A stretch of 64,000 bases of DNA from Vreelandella titanicae BH1 (GCF_000336575.1 NZ_AOPO01000002.1:62006-126005); one strand, 5' to 3'. Positions 19,577-28,871 are shown, counted from the first letter of the stretch. Made by a program: numbers and translations. Notes: a model not told the origin generated them from the sequence alone.

Positions 19577-19976
19577 ACGTCGTTCCATAGATGCGACTGC
19601 TGAGAGCAACGAGGTGAATCTTACCCCGATGCTTGACGTGGTATTTATCATGCTGATTTTCTTTATTGTGACTACCAGCTTTGTCAAAGAGAGCGGTGTC
19701 GAGATTGAGCGGCCGGAATCCAGCGCCGCCACCCCGCGCCCGGATGCCCAGGTGCTCGTGGCGATTTCCCCCGAGGGTGCAGTGTGGGTAGATGGCAGTC
19801 CCGTGGATGCCCATCGGGTCGGCCAGCAGGTAGCCGATATGCTAAGTGATGATGGCTCGGTGGTTATTCAGGCGGATCGCGAATCCACCACGGGCTTGCT
19901 GATCGAGGTGATGGATCGCCTACGTGAGGCGGGCGTTGACCAAGTGGCGGTGGCGGCGAGTCGGAGTGGGTCATGA
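19569..19976 (+). CDS. exbD: ExbD biopolymer transport protein
   Basis: 135 residues from ATG 19569, which overlaps the exbB end and sits behind GGAGAG. A single transmembrane helix (V-V-F-I-M-L-I-F-F-I-V-T-T-S-F, about 25-40) is preceded by N-L-T-P-M-L-D-V, whose aspartate is the conserved proton-carrying residue of ExbD/TolR. The remainder is the periplasmic dimerisation domain. ATGA overlap with tonB. Confidence 0.93.
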   Translation: MRRRRSIDATAESNEVNLTPMLDVVFIMLIFFIVTTSFVKESGVEIERPESSAATPRPDAQVLVAISPEGAVWVDGSPVDAHRVGQQVADMLSDDGSVVIQADRESTTGLLIEVMDRLREAGVDQVAVAASRSGS

Positions 19977-20743
19977 TGCGCCACCTGCTGTCATTATTGG
20001 GAGGCGTCGTGCTGGCGGTGGGCTTGTTCTGGCTACTTGCCCAGCTAGTGGCTCCCCCTGAGCGGGAGCCCGAAGAGCTGACCATGAGCATGGCGATGAC
20101 CATGATTGAAGCGCCGGAGGTGGCCCCTGAGCAGGAGGCGCCCACGCCTCAGCCTGTTGAAGCGGCACCCCAGCAAACGCCGCCGCCCATGCCTGCACCC
20201 GAGCCGCCCCCGGTAACGGAAAGCACTATTAGTCTGCCTGAAGTGGAGCTGCCAGATGAGCCCGTCGAGCCGGTTGAAATGGACAGCGAACTCCCGGAGC
20301 TAACGGAAGTTAAACCGGAACCCCGGCCCGAACCTACTTCTGAGCCGAGACCAGAGCCGACCCCGCAACAGCAACCTGTTGAGGCAGCTCCTAGAGCAGC
20401 CCCTGCATCAGTGGATTCTGCACCCGCCGTGCGCGAAGCTGCCCCGGAAGCTCAACCAGCGCCCTCTAATGAGCCGGTGAATGTGGGTCAGGTGACACCG
20501 ACGAACCAAGTTGGTCCAAATTACCCGCCCCGTGCCCAGCGCCGAGGTATGGAAGGCTTTGTAGAGGTGGCTTTTACGATTCGGCGTGATGGCAGTGTCG
20601 ACAGCTCTTCTATACGGGTTACCAGCGCGCAGCCGCGTCGGGTGTTTGATGATGCCGCGCGGGAGGCAATTGCCAAGTGGCAATTTGAACCCAGTGATCG
20701 GTTACGCAATGCCACCCAGCGGATCGAGTTTGAGTTGAGGTAG
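19973..20743 (+). CDS. tonB: TonB energy-transducing protein
   Basis: 256 residues. N-terminal transmembrane anchor (residues 5-24), then a Pro/Glu-rich spacer (about 40-165, with P-E-P and E-P-R-P-E-P-T repeats) that spans the periplasm. The C-terminal TonB domain (about 175-256) has N-Y-P-P-R-A-Q-R-R-G-M-E-G-F-V and the end K-W-Q-F-E-P. It transmits proton-motive force to outer-membrane receptors. No TonB-dependent receptor gene lies in this window, so it probably serves receptors elsewhere. Confidence 0.92.
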   Translation: MMRHLLSLLGGVVLAVGLFWLLAQLVAPPEREPEELTMSMAMTMIEAPEVAPEQEAPTPQPVEAAPQQTPPPMPAPEPPPVTESTISLPEVELPDEPVEPVEMDSELPELTEVKPEPRPEPTSEPRPEPTPQQQPVEAAPRAAPASVDSAPAVREAAPEAQPAPSNEPVNVGQVTPTNQVGPNYPPRAQRRGMEGFVEVAFTIRRDGSVDSSSIRVTSAQPRRVFDDAAREAIAKWQFEPSDRLRNATQRIEFELR

Positions 20744-20747
20744 CCGT

Positions 20748-21812
20748 ATGAAGCGTCTTTTATGCATTCTATTACTCAGTGTTTGGCCTCTTTCGTCACA
20801 GGCCAGCCCTGCGCTACAAGGTGATGTGATTGCTGACCTCAATGCGCTGCAAAGCCAGTTAAAAGAGGGCGCGTTGCCTCAGGTCGTTGAGCGGGCAACG
20901 GCCCAGGCTGAGCGGTTGGCATCCGGCAACCAATCGGATCAGTGGGCCAGTGCGCTCTATCAGCAGTTGGCGGCAGGTGCCTTGGCGCGTCAGGATCAGC
21001 ACGCTGCGGCAGCGGATCGGCTGGCGATTGCCCGTGGCTTAAACGGTGTCGATAGTGACCAAGCAGCCCGTTGGCTACGTGATGAGGCCTCACTGCGCCG
21101 TGCTGCCGGTCAGCGTGATCAAGCCATTGAGTTACTCAGTGAGTGGTTAGCCAATCAACAGGATATTGACACTACCTGGCAGTTAATCCGCCTGCTGGCG
21201 CAACAGGAGCGTTGGCAAGACGCTGCCGACTGGCTAGAGCAGGCGCTTAATGAGACGCCAGAGTTAAGCGAAGCACAGCAGACTCTGGCGCTTGCTGTGT
21301 ATCGCAATGCAGGGCAAGGCGATCAGGCATTGGGCTGGCTGCTGGATGGCTTGAATGCGCAAAGCGACGCCGCCGATTGGCGCCAAGCCGCCGGGCTTGC
21401 TCAACAGGCTGGTCAGTCAGGGGTAGCCGCTGCCCTGTGGGAGACGGCGTGGCAATTAGGTAAGTTGACCGAGCAGGAAGATTTCTGGCTGTTGATTCAA
21501 CTTCATCTCGCCGGCGGAACCCCTGCTAGAGCGGCAGAGCACCTAGAGCGGGCGCTGAATGAGGGCGATATAGTTCGCGATGAGTCCCATCTGCGTTTGC
21601 TTGCTAACGCTTGGCGGCAGGCTAAAGACGTTGAGAAGGCCCTGAATGCCTGGCACACCTTAGCGCTGCATACGCAAGCTGCCGCCGACTGGCGGGCTTA
21701 TGGCCAACTCGCTTATGCCTGGGGTGAGGATGGGCAAGCGAAACAAGCTTTTGCCCGCGCCTCGTCGCTAGGTGACGATGAGGCGGAGCAATGGCTGACC
21801 AGCTTTGGCTAG
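20748..21812 (+). CDS. TPR-repeat protein of the TonB2-type operon
   Basis: 354 residues with a signal peptide (residues 1-19, S-Q-A-S). It has helical repeats throughout, rich in A, L, Q and W, with several tetratricopeptide-like units such as W-x-x-A-A-x-W-L-E-Q-A-L-N-E and A-A-x-x-L-E-R-A-L-N-E-G. It starts 4 bases after tonB and closes the operon. TPR proteins at this position in TonB2 clusters are thought to scaffold or modulate the complex; the precise role is unknown. Confidence 0.85.
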   Translation: MKRLLCILLLSVWPLSSQASPALQGDVIADLNALQSQLKEGALPQVVERATAQAERLASGNQSDQWASALYQQLAAGALARQDQHAAAADRLAIARGLNGVDSDQAARWLRDEASLRRAAGQRDQAIELLSEWLANQQDIDTTWQLIRLLAQQERWQDAADWLEQALNETPELSEAQQTLALAVYRNAGQGDQALGWLLDGLNAQSDAADWRQAAGLAQQAGQSGVAAALWETAWQLGKLTEQEDFWLLIQLHLAGGTPARAAEHLERALNEGDIVRDESHLRLLANAWRQAKDVEKALNAWHTLALHTQAAADWRAYGQLAYAWGEDGQAKQAFARASSLGDDEAEQWLTSFG

Positions 21813-21830
21813 AAAAGACTACGTAGAAAA

Positions 21831-22658
21831 CTACGCCTTAAGCGTGAGAGCGAAGTCGCTCCAGGTAGGCGCGTGATCAGAGGGGCGTTCCATGCCGCGC
21901 AGGTCATAGTCGATGCCAGCGGCAGTAACCTGATCGGCTAGCGCCTTGGTGACTAGAATATAGTCGATACGCAGGCCGCGCTTGGGCTCCTGGTTAAACC
22001 CTTTTGAGCGGTAATCAAACCAGCTAAAACGATCATCGCTTTGTGGATAGCAGAGGCGATAGCTGTCGGTAAGTCCCCAGGCTTTAATGCCTTCGAGCCA
22101 TTCGCGCTCAACGGGCTGAAAGCTGGTTTTGCCTTCGCGCAGCCAGCGCTTGCGGTTAGCGTCGCCAATGCCAATGTCCTGATCTTCCGGCGAGATATTA
22201 AAGTCGCCCATGATCGCTAGCCGCTCGTCGGGACGGTGCTGTTCGTTGAGCAATCGCGCTAGTTGGCCATAAAAGCGCTCTTTATGGGGGAATTTGGTCG
22301 GGTGAGTAACGTTTTCGCCCTGAGGAAAATAACCGTTCCATACTGTCACGGCTTCTCCGTCCTCGGCGATCAGACGAACGCCGATCATGCGTCGCTGAGC
22401 GTCTTCCTCATCATCGGGGAAACCGTAAAAAATCTCTTCGGGCGCCTGACGGCACATTAAAGCGACGCCGTAATGGCCTTTTTGGCCGTGATAAAAAACG
22501 TGGTAGCCCATGGCTTCCACGTCGGCAAGCGGGAACTCGCTGTCCTGTACCTTGGTTTCCTGCAGCCCAATTACGTCCGGCTGCTGAGTGTCGATCAACG
22601 CCTGTAACTGGTGAAGTCGTGCTCGAATGCCATTAATGTTGAACGAGACCAAGCGCAT
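21831..22658 (-). CDS. xthA: Exodeoxyribonuclease III
   Basis: 275 residues of the exonuclease-endonuclease-phosphatase fold. AP endonuclease and 3'-5' exonuclease in base excision repair. Conserved: start M-R-L-V-S-F-N-I-N-G-I-R-A-R, metal-binding E in G-L-Q-E-T-K, N-G-Y-F-P-Q-G-E-N, D and N in M-G-D-F-N-I-S-P, R-I-D-Y-I-L-V and the catalytic S-D-H-A-P. ATG 22658 shares one base with the stop of the upstream 85-residue gene (TAATG). Tail-to-tail with the TPR gene, 18 bases apart, without a clear terminator. Confidence 0.95.
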   Translation of the reverse strand: MRLVSFNINGIRARLHQLQALIDTQQPDVIGLQETKVQDSEFPLADVEAMGYHVFYHGQKGHYGVALMCRQAPEEIFYGFPDDEEDAQRRMIGVRLIAEDGEAVTVWNGYFPQGENVTHPTKFPHKERFYGQLARLLNEQHRPDERLAIMGDFNISPEDQDIGIGDANRKRWLREGKTSFQPVEREWLEGIKAWGLTDSYRLCYPQSDDRFSWFDYRSKGFNQEPKRGLRIDYILVTKALADQVTAAGIDYDLRGMERPSDHAPTWSDFALTLKA

Positions 22659-22915
22659 TACGAGTCGTCCCCCTTAGGTTTGCTAGCGTCGCTGCTCGAT
22701 TTGTCAGGGTGTATAGCAATATCCTGCCCGCTCTGCTGGCGAGCGAGTTTTCTCACCGCCTGCAGTTTGCGCTGCTGCTGCTTTTTCGCTACAAAACGGC
22801 GCGAAGGGGCCACTTGGTCGGGATTGTCGTGGCGCCATTTTTTATAATCTTTCCGCCGGCCGGTACGGATTGTCACCTTATCGGCCAGTGAACGAGTTTT
22901 TTTCTTACGCGTCAT
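22658..22915 (-). CDS. Small basic hypothetical protein coupled to xthA
   Basis: 85 residues, strongly basic in the first 60 (many K and R, with R-K-K-K-T-R at the start), then an acidic, serine-rich tail. ATG 22915 follows AAGGAGCGCGAC, a good ribosome site. TAATG overlap with xthA implies co-translation, so it is likely a real gene. No domain was recognised; the charge pattern suggests nucleic-acid binding. Confidence 0.7.
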   Translation of the reverse strand: MTRKKKTRSLADKVTIRTGRRKDYKKWRHDNPDQVAPSRRFVAKKQQQRKLQAVRKLARQQSGQDIAIHPDKSSSDASKPKGDDS

Positions 22916-23059
22916 GTCGCGCTCCTTACGTCGATTTGACGGCTATTCTAACAGGCCTTGGGACTCCTTCGACAGCAGGACGCGCTCTTATCGCCAAGCC
23001 CTGGTACAATGCGCACTTCGTGATGCCAACTTCCACAGCAATGGACAGATAGACAGCCT

Positions 23060-24334
23060 ATGAGCGAGTCGGAACAGACCACAGCCCCGGCCCAGAATCG
23101 CAAGCCAAAACGTCGCCGCCGTAAACCGCGTCGTCGCCAGTCGAACTGGGATCTTCGTCAGTTTCAGGTGCCCGCCGTGGCCGGTAAGTGGCGCTTTCAT
23201 GACTTTGATCTGCCGCTGCCCTTAATGCGCGCTATTCATGCCCAGGGGTTTGAGTACTGCACACCTATTCAAGCGGAGGCCCTGCGCCAGACGCTATTAG
23301 GTGGCGACATTGTCGGCAAAGCGCAAACGGGAACCGGAAAAACCGCAGCCTTTTTGATCTCTGTGATGGCCTACTTCCTGGAAGAGCCAACACCCAATGG
23401 TCAAAAGCCGGGGGCTCCGCGAGCCTTGATTATTGCGCCCACCCGCGAGCTGGCACTGCAGATTGAAAAGGATGCTAAAGCGTTAGCGCGTTTCACGCAG
23501 CTCAATGTGGCGAGTGTGGTCGGCGGTATGGACTACCAAAAACAGCGTGACAGCCTGGGCAGCAAGATCGATATTCTGGTGGCAACACCTGGTCGTCTGT
23601 TGGATTTCCATCAGAAGCGCGATATCGACCTCAATGAAGTCGAAGTTTTGGTGTTAGATGAAGCCGACCGCATGTTGTCGATGGGCTTTATCCCCGATGT
23701 GAAGCGGATTATTCGCTACACGCCGAAAAAAGAGGAGCGCCAGACCTTCCTCTTCTCGGCCACCTTTACCGACGACATCTTGAATCTCGCCAGTCAATGG
23801 ACGCTTGATCCTGCCCACGTTGAGATCGAAGTCACCGTTGAGAATCAGGCGGACATCGATCAGCGGGTGTATTTGGTGTCTGATGACGACAAGCAGCGCT
23901 TGCTGGTTAATTTGCTTCAGCAAGAGAGCTTTGAGCGTGTGATGGTCTTTGGTAACCGTCGCGATTTAGTTCGCAAGCTTGACGATCTGCTCAAAAAAGC
24001 CGGTGTCAGTGCGGCGATGCTGTCGGGCGATGTGCCTCAGAATCAGCGTATTAAAACCCTGGAAAGCTTCCGCGAAGGCGAGATTCAGGTATTGGTCGCC
24101 ACTGACGTTGCAGGCCGTGGGATCCATATTGAAGACGTTAGTCACGTCATCAACTACACCCTGCCGGAAGATCCGGAAGACTACGTACACCGTATCGGTC
24201 GTACCGGTCGCGCTGGTGCTAAGGGTGTGTCGATTAGCTTCGTCGGTGAAGAGGATGCCTTCTCGCTGCCGGAAATCGAACGCTATATCAACGACAAGCT
24301 GCCCTGCGTGCATCCGCCGGAAGGTATGCTCTAA
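23060..24334 (+). CDS. rhlB: DEAD-box RNA helicase, RhlB-like
   Basis: 424 residues. An Arg/Lys-rich N terminus ([10 protein letters not shown], about residues 16-30) precedes the two RecA domains. The motifs appear in order: Q motif (Y-C-T-P-I-Q), [26 protein letters not shown], and [11 protein letters not shown] and [10 protein letters not shown] in domain 2. RhlB unwinds structured RNA in the degradosome; the exact sub-family is inferred from the order of sequence features, and other DEAD-box assignments remain possible. The next gene, dinG, starts 5 bases after the stop. Confidence 0.88.
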   Translation: MSESEQTTAPAQNRKPKRRRRKPRRRQSNWDLRQFQVPAVAGKWRFHDFDLPLPLMRAIHAQGFEYCTPIQAEALRQTLLGGDIVGKAQTGTGKTAAFLISVMAYFLEEPTPNGQKPGAPRALIIAPTRELALQIEKDAKALARFTQLNVASVVGGMDYQKQRDSLGSKIDILVATPGRLLDFHQKRDIDLNEVEVLVLDEADRMLSMGFIPDVKRIIRYTPKKEERQTFLFSATFTDDILNLASQWTLDPAHVEIEVTVENQADIDQRVYLVSDDDKQRLLVNLLQQESFERVMVFGNRRDLVRKLDDLLKKAGVSAAMLSGDVPQNQRIKTLESFREGEIQVLVATDVAGRGIHIEDVSHVINYTLPEDPEDYVHRIGRTGRAGAKGVSISFVGEEDAFSLPEIERYINDKLPCVHPPEGML

Positions 24335-24339
24335 GCCGC

Positions 24340-26469
24340 ATGCTCGATACAGCCCTCAAAAGCGAGATTCAAGACGCTTACCGTCGCGTGGTGGACACCC
24401 TTGAGCTGACCCCACGCTACGGTCAGCGCATGATGATCGCCGAAATCGCCCGGACGCTGGGTAATATAGAGAGCGACGACGAGGGTAAGCGCACCAGCGA
24501 TACCCATGTCTGTGTGCTTGAAGCGGGTACTGGTACCGGCAAAACACTGGCCTATCTGATCGCCGCCTTACCGATCGCGAAAGCGCGGGGCAAGCGGCTG
24601 ATTATTTCCACGGCCACGGTTGCTCTTCAGGAGCAGGTGCTGAATCAGGATCTACCCTCGTTGGCCAGTCATAGCGGCATTGCGTTTCGCTACGCATTAG
24701 CCAAAGGGCGTGGCCGCTATGTGTGCGTGGCACGTCTGGATCAGGCGCTCGAAGGTACTGAACCCAACCCGACGCTATCGCTGTTTGAGCAGTCGCTGCA
24801 AACACAAAGTAGCGACTTCACCGTGATTGCCAGTGATATGGCGCAAGCTTACGGTCAGGGCGAATGGGAAGGGGATCGTGATAATTGGCCTGAGGCGATT
24901 GAGGATGCCCACTGGCGGCGGCTGACGGTTGACCATCGCCAGTGCACGGGTAGGCGCTGTGGGCACTTCGGTGCCTGCGCGTTTTTTCGTTCCCGTCGAG
25001 AGCTTGAGAACGCTGACGTTATTGTCGCCAACCACGACCTCGTGCTGGCTGACTTGGCCTTGGGCGGCGGCGCTATTCTGCCCGACCCGGCGGACTGCAT
25101 CTTTGTCTTCGACGAAGGCCACCACCTGCCCGAGAAGGCGCTTTCCCACTTTGCCCACCGCTTTGCGGTGCACGGCTGCTTGCGTTGGCTAAAAACGCTG
25201 AGAAGCAGTTTGACCGACCTTCACCAGGCGTTGGCTATTCAGCCAACGGTGTCGCGGCTTTTGGTGAGCTTGCCAGAGCTGATTCATAACCTGGAGCCCG
25301 CACTGGGCGACGTGTTTAGTATGGGGCATCAGTTGGCGGAGCGGCCAAACGGTTTGGTTGACGAAGAGGCCACCCATCAATCGCGTTTTGAGAAGGGCCA
25401 AGTGCCCGATGCCCTACGGGAACAGGCGCAGCAGCTATTGGTGATGTTTGCTTCACTGTCGCGCTGCCTCGAGAGTATCAGCGATATTCTGCGCGAAAGC
25501 CTTGATCCCGATAAGCAGACCGGCCTCGATCGTGAGCAGGCAGAAACCTGGCTGCCGCTCGTTGCGTTGCTTCATGGGCGGGCGTTAGAGGCGCATGCCT
25601 TGTGGCAGGCATTCAGTGAGCAGGATGTTGCTAATGAGGCGCCCAGCGCTCGCTGGATTACCCTAAGCCGTGTAGCGGGGGAGCCGGAAGTTGAGTTTTC
25701 GGCTAGCCCCGTTTCAGCCGCACATACCCTGGCCAAGCATTTATGGGGGCGTTGCCATGGGGCGGTGGTCACCTCGGCAACGTTGACCGCGCTGGGGCGC
25801 TTTGAACGCCTGCAAGAGCGTGCAGGCTTGGCGAATCGCTACCGCTATCAGGCGCTACCGAGCCCCTTTGATTACGCCAATGCCGTGCTGCGCGTGCCTA
25901 AAGAGGCCACTGACCCTGGCGATAGGGAGGCCCATGAACGGGCGATTGTGACGTTTGTCTCGCAGTTGGCCGACCAAGAGGCGGCGCTGGTGCTGTTCTC
26001 TTCCCGCGCCCAGCTGCGTGCGGTGGATAAAGCGTTGCCCGCGAGTGTGAAGGAGCGCGTGCTCGCTCAGGATGCGCTGCCTAAGCGAGAGCTTATCGAG
26101 CGCCATCGGGCAGCGGTGGATAGGGGCGAGGGCAGTATCATCTTTGGCTTGGCGAGCTTTGCTGAGGGTATCGATCTTCCCGGCGACTATTTGACGCACG
26201 TGGTGATTACGCGGTTACCCTTTGCGGTACCCGACGACCCAGTGGGTGCTACGTTAGCGGAGTGGATAGAAAGCCAGGGCGGTAATGCGTTTATGCGCAT
26301 TAGCGTGCCCGATGCGTCTATTAAGCTGGTGCAAGCCTGTGGGCGCTTGATTCGCAAAGAGAGCGATCGTGGGACGATCACCTTGCTGGATAAGCGGGTG
26401 ATTACCCGCCGCTACGGACAAGCACTGCTGGATGCACTGCCGCCATTTCGGCGTGAGATTAGTCGCTAG
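24340..26469 (+). CDS. dinG: DinG-family ATP-dependent DNA helicase
   Basis: 709 residues, XPD-like superfamily 2. Walker A E-A-G-T-G-T-G-K-T-L-A-Y at about residues 61-72; four cysteines of the [4Fe-4S] domain in Y-V-C-V, Q-C-T-G-R, R-C-G-H and A-C-A-F-F (about 127-215); DEAH-variant V-F-D-E-G-H-H near 255; and the C-terminal V-Q-A-C-G-R-L-I-R motif VI. A 5'-3' helicase that resolves R-loops and D-loops. Full length, co-directional with rhlB. Confidence 0.95.
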   Translation: MLDTALKSEIQDAYRRVVDTLELTPRYGQRMMIAEIARTLGNIESDDEGKRTSDTHVCVLEAGTGTGKTLAYLIAALPIAKARGKRLIISTATVALQEQVLNQDLPSLASHSGIAFRYALAKGRGRYVCVARLDQALEGTEPNPTLSLFEQSLQTQSSDFTVIASDMAQAYGQGEWEGDRDNWPEAIEDAHWRRLTVDHRQCTGRRCGHFGACAFFRSRRELENADVIVANHDLVLADLALGGGAILPDPADCIFVFDEGHHLPEKALSHFAHRFAVHGCLRWLKTLRSSLTDLHQALAIQPTVSRLLVSLPELIHNLEPALGDVFSMGHQLAERPNGLVDEEATHQSRFEKGQVPDALREQAQQLLVMFASLSRCLESISDILRESLDPDKQTGLDREQAETWLPLVALLHGRALEAHALWQAFSEQDVANEAPSARWITLSRVAGEPEVEFSASPVSAAHTLAKHLWGRCHGAVVTSATLTALGRFERLQERAGLANRYRYQALPSPFDYANAVLRVPKEATDPGDREAHERAIVTFVSQLADQEAALVLFSSRAQLRAVDKALPASVKERVLAQDALPKRELIERHRAAVDRGEGSIIFGLASFAEGIDLPGDYLTHVVITRLPFAVPDDPVGATLAEWIESQGGNAFMRISVPDASIKLVQACGRLIRKESDRGTITLLDKRVITRRYGQALLDALPPFRREISR

Positions 26470-26481
26470 AACGTCATGAAA

Positions 26482-26501
26482 AACCCCGCCGTAGCGGGGT
26501 T
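26482..26501. terminator. Bidirectional terminator between dinG and DAHP synthase gene
   Basis: AACCCCGC (26482-26489), CGTA loop, GCGGGGTT (26494-26501), with A run on the left and T-rich sequence on the right. It sits between two converging genes and can serve both. Confidence 0.85.
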
Positions 26502-26507
26502 GTTGAC

Positions 26508-27584
26508 TTACTTGACGATGCGCTTGGCCAGTGCGGCGGCAAGTTTATCGTTCATGCGGCTGAAGGTCTCCACCGTGGTATCCCAGTCGATGCAGGCATC
26601 GGTAATGGAGACACCATACTGCAGTTGGCTAAGGTCCTGGGTAAGTTTTTGATTACCCCAGCCAATGTTGGATTCAACCATCAGGCCGATAATGGAAGTG
26701 TTGCCTTCCAAAATCTGGTTGGTGACGTTCTCCAGCACCAATGGCTGTAGCGCAGCGTCTTTGTTGGAGTTGGCGTGGGAGCAGTCGATCATTATGTTGG
26801 GTGAGAGCTTGGCTTTTTCGAGCTCTTTCTCCGCCAGGGCAACGCTTACACTGTCGTAGTTGGGCTTGCCGTTGCCACCGCGTAGAACGACGTGGCCGTA
26901 GGCGTTGCCGCGGGTGCGAATAATGGCTACCTGGCCCGCTTGGTTAATGCCCAGGAAATTGTGCGGGCTGGCCACGGACTGAAGCGCGTTAATCGCCACG
27001 TCCAGGCTGCCGTCGGTACCGTTTTTAAAGCCGACCGGGCAGGAAAGGCCGGAAGCCATTTCCCGGTGGGTCTGGGACTCGGTGGTACGGGCGCCAATCG
27101 CTGACCAGCTGATGCAGTCCTGCAGGTATTGGGGAGAAATGGGATCCAGTGCTTCTGTGGCTAGCGGTAAGCCCATTTCGGCCAGATCGACCAGCAATTT
27201 ACGGGCGATATGCAGACCCTCATCGATCTCAAAGGAGTCGTTGAGGTGCGGGTCGTTGATCAGGCCTTTCCAGCCGACCGTTGTGCGCGGTTTTTCAAAA
27301 TAGACACGCATCACGATATACAGGCTATCGCTGACCTGGTCAGCCAGCTCACGAAGGCGGCGGGCATAGTCGAGGGCGGCTTCCACATCGTGGATTGAGC
27401 ATGGACCGACCACTACCAACAGTCGCGGGTCATTGCCATCCAGGATGTTCTGAATGGTTTGGCGACCTTCGATCACGGTGCGCTCTGCCGCCTCCGTTAA
27501 CGGCACGGCATTCTTGAGCGCTTCTGGCGTGGTGAGAACGTCTTGAGCGAGGACGTTAAGGTTATTAACCTGCTGTTCTGGCAT
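26508..27584 (-). CDS. aroG: 3-deoxy-7-phosphoheptulonate (DAHP) synthase, type I
   Basis: 358 residues from ATG 27584, chosen because family members start about here; the open frame runs on to 27674 but those extra 30 residues are not family-like. First step of the shikimate pathway (PEP plus erythrose 4-phosphate). Family blocks: V-V-G-P-C-S-I-H-D, M-R-V-Y-F-E-K-P-R-T-T-V-G-W-K-G, A-I-G-A-R-T-T-E-S-Q, D-C-S-H-A-N-S-N-K. Whether it is the Phe-, Tyr- or Trp-inhibited isozyme cannot be told here. No TrpR- or TyrR-like site was seen just upstream. Confidence 0.92.
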   Translation of the reverse strand: MPEQQVNNLNVLAQDVLTTPEALKNAVPLTEAAERTVIEGRQTIQNILDGNDPRLLVVVGPCSIHDVEAALDYARRLRELADQVSDSLYIVMRVYFEKPRTTVGWKGLINDPHLNDSFEIDEGLHIARKLLVDLAEMGLPLATEALDPISPQYLQDCISWSAIGARTTESQTHREMASGLSCPVGFKNGTDGSLDVAINALQSVASPHNFLGINQAGQVAIIRTRGNAYGHVVLRGGNGKPNYDSVSVALAEKELEKAKLSPNIMIDCSHANSNKDAALQPLVLENVTNQILEGNTSIIGLMVESNIGWGNQKLTQDLSQLQYGVSITDACIDWDTTVETFSRMNDKLAAALAKRIVK

Positions 27585-27963
27585 CTTGCTACCTGTGCTT
27601 TGCGTAATGACTGAAGAAGTAAGGGGGCGATAAAAGTGGCACATACTATCGCTCGCCGGGCAGGTAAAAATCAATTGCTGCGGAACTATAGCGGCATTAA
27701 AAGTGTCAGCCGCACGGTTTTTGCGAAAGGCGGTAAGCGCTTGAAGCGTTGCGCGGAACGCGCAACACTGGGAGCCCTGTCGTTAAAATTTAGTACCGTT
27801 ATAATAATGCAGCAATTTACTCGGGCGACGTATTCGCTCTTTTATTCACTCTATTATTAATCAATGCCCAAGGGACGCTATGCTGCTTGCTGTGAACGCC
27901 CATTTGTCAGGGCTAATAGGAATTGGGCTCGGCGCATGCCGTACGAGCTGGAGGAGCGTGTGA
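27585..27963. other. Divergent region between aroG and rpoE
   Basis: 379 bases without a credible gene. It contains a perfect inverted repeat GTTGCGC-GGAAC-GCGCAAC at 27748-27766, either a protein-binding site or a short hairpin, and an AT-rich stretch (27786-27815) suitable for a promoter. A GGAAC sequence inside the repeat resembles a sigma-E -35 element, but no correctly spaced -10 follows. Confidence 0.4.
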
Positions 27964-28563
27964 ATGGGCACTCGGGAAACAGACCAACAGCTTGTTGAAC
28001 GTGCCCAAAAAGGTGATACGCGCGCTTTCGATCTGCTGGTGAAGAAGTACCAGCACAAAATTATCGGCCTGATTGGTCGTTATGTTCATGATCACTCTGA
28101 AGTTCAGGATGTAGCCCAGGAGGCATTTATTAAGGCGTATCGCGCCTTGGGTAAATTTCGCTCAGAAAGTGCGTTTTACACCTGGATGTATCGCATCGCG
28201 ATTAACACGGCGAAAAACTATCTGGTCTCGCGGGGAAGGCGCCCGCCGGGAAGTGATATGGATATTGTCGACGCTGAAATCATTGATCAAAGCGGTCGAC
28301 TGGCAGATTCCGAGTCGCCGGAAGCGGCGATTGCCAGAGACCAGCTCGAAGCCGCGGTTTATCAGGCAATCGAAAATTTGCCGGATGATCTGCGCACGGC
28401 GATTACCCTGCGTGAACTGGATGGTCTTGCTTATGAAGATATTGCTCAGGTCATGCAGTGCCCTGTGGGAACCGTGCGTTCACGAATTTTCCGCGCCCGC
28501 GAGGCGGTTGATGAACATATCCGCCCATTAGTATCGACCGCGCGGAACAGTCGCGAAGGGTAG
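27964..28563 (+). CDS. rpoE: RNA polymerase extracytoplasmic sigma factor RpoE/AlgU
   Basis: 199 residues. Region 2 has R-Y-Q-H-like Y-Q-H-K-I-I-G-L and D-V-A-Q-E-A-F-I-K-A-Y-R-A-L; the block S-A-F-Y-T-W-M-Y-R-I-A-I-N-T-A-K-N-Y is near identical to E. coli RpoE and Pseudomonas AlgU. Region 4 has T-L-R-E-L-D-G-L-A-Y-E-D-I-A and P-V-G-T-V-R-S-R-I-F-R-A-R. ATG 27964 follows GGAGGAG. It directs the envelope-stress regulon and is held by the anti-sigma factor encoded downstream. Confidence 0.96.
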   Translation: MGTRETDQQLVERAQKGDTRAFDLLVKKYQHKIIGLIGRYVHDHSEVQDVAQEAFIKAYRALGKFRSESAFYTWMYRIAINTAKNYLVSRGRRPPGSDMDIVDAEIIDQSGRLADSESPEAAIARDQLEAAVYQAIENLPDDLRTAITLRELDGLAYEDIAQVMQCPVGTVRSRIFRAREAVDEHIRPLVSTARNSREG

Positions 28564-28871
28564 TGGTCGTAGTGGGGGAGGCGATATGAGCGTTATAGGA
28601 TGTCAGCCTTAAAAATAAAGGTTTTATTTTTTGTGAACTGTCTGGCATGTAAAGCGTCATAAAGCCTGACTATCTTGATGAGCACGCTGGTGTGTCAATC
28701 GCTGATATATCAATGTGCAAAGTGTCATGAGCTTAGCGTCGCAGGCTAATGAGTTTTGCTCATTTAATTAGCCTGAACTGAGTCTTGGCCTTGGAAGTCG
28801 TCGGAGTGGTGGTGCGTATAACGCAAGCCATCACCCCAGTACTTCTTTTAAACAGTGTGAGGGTGTGAAGT
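28564..28871 (+). other. Long gap between rpoE and its anti-sigma gene
   Basis: 308 bases with no gene, in a place where rpoE and rseA/mucA are usually adjacent. It holds a hairpin CAGGCTAAT (28742-28750) with ATTAGCCTG (28767-28775), with an inner ATGAG/CTCAT pairing. A possible sigma-E-type promoter, GAACTG at 28635 and TCATA at 28657 (16-bp spacer), lies upstream of it. The anti-sigma operon may therefore have its own stress-responsive promoter; this is inferred from sequence only. Confidence 0.4.

Noticed and set aside
27748..27785. Possible sigma-E promoter (GGAAC then TCGTTA) before rpoE
   Set aside because: The spacing between the elements is about two bases too long and the GGAAC is the loop of a perfect inverted repeat, so it is not convincing as a promoter.
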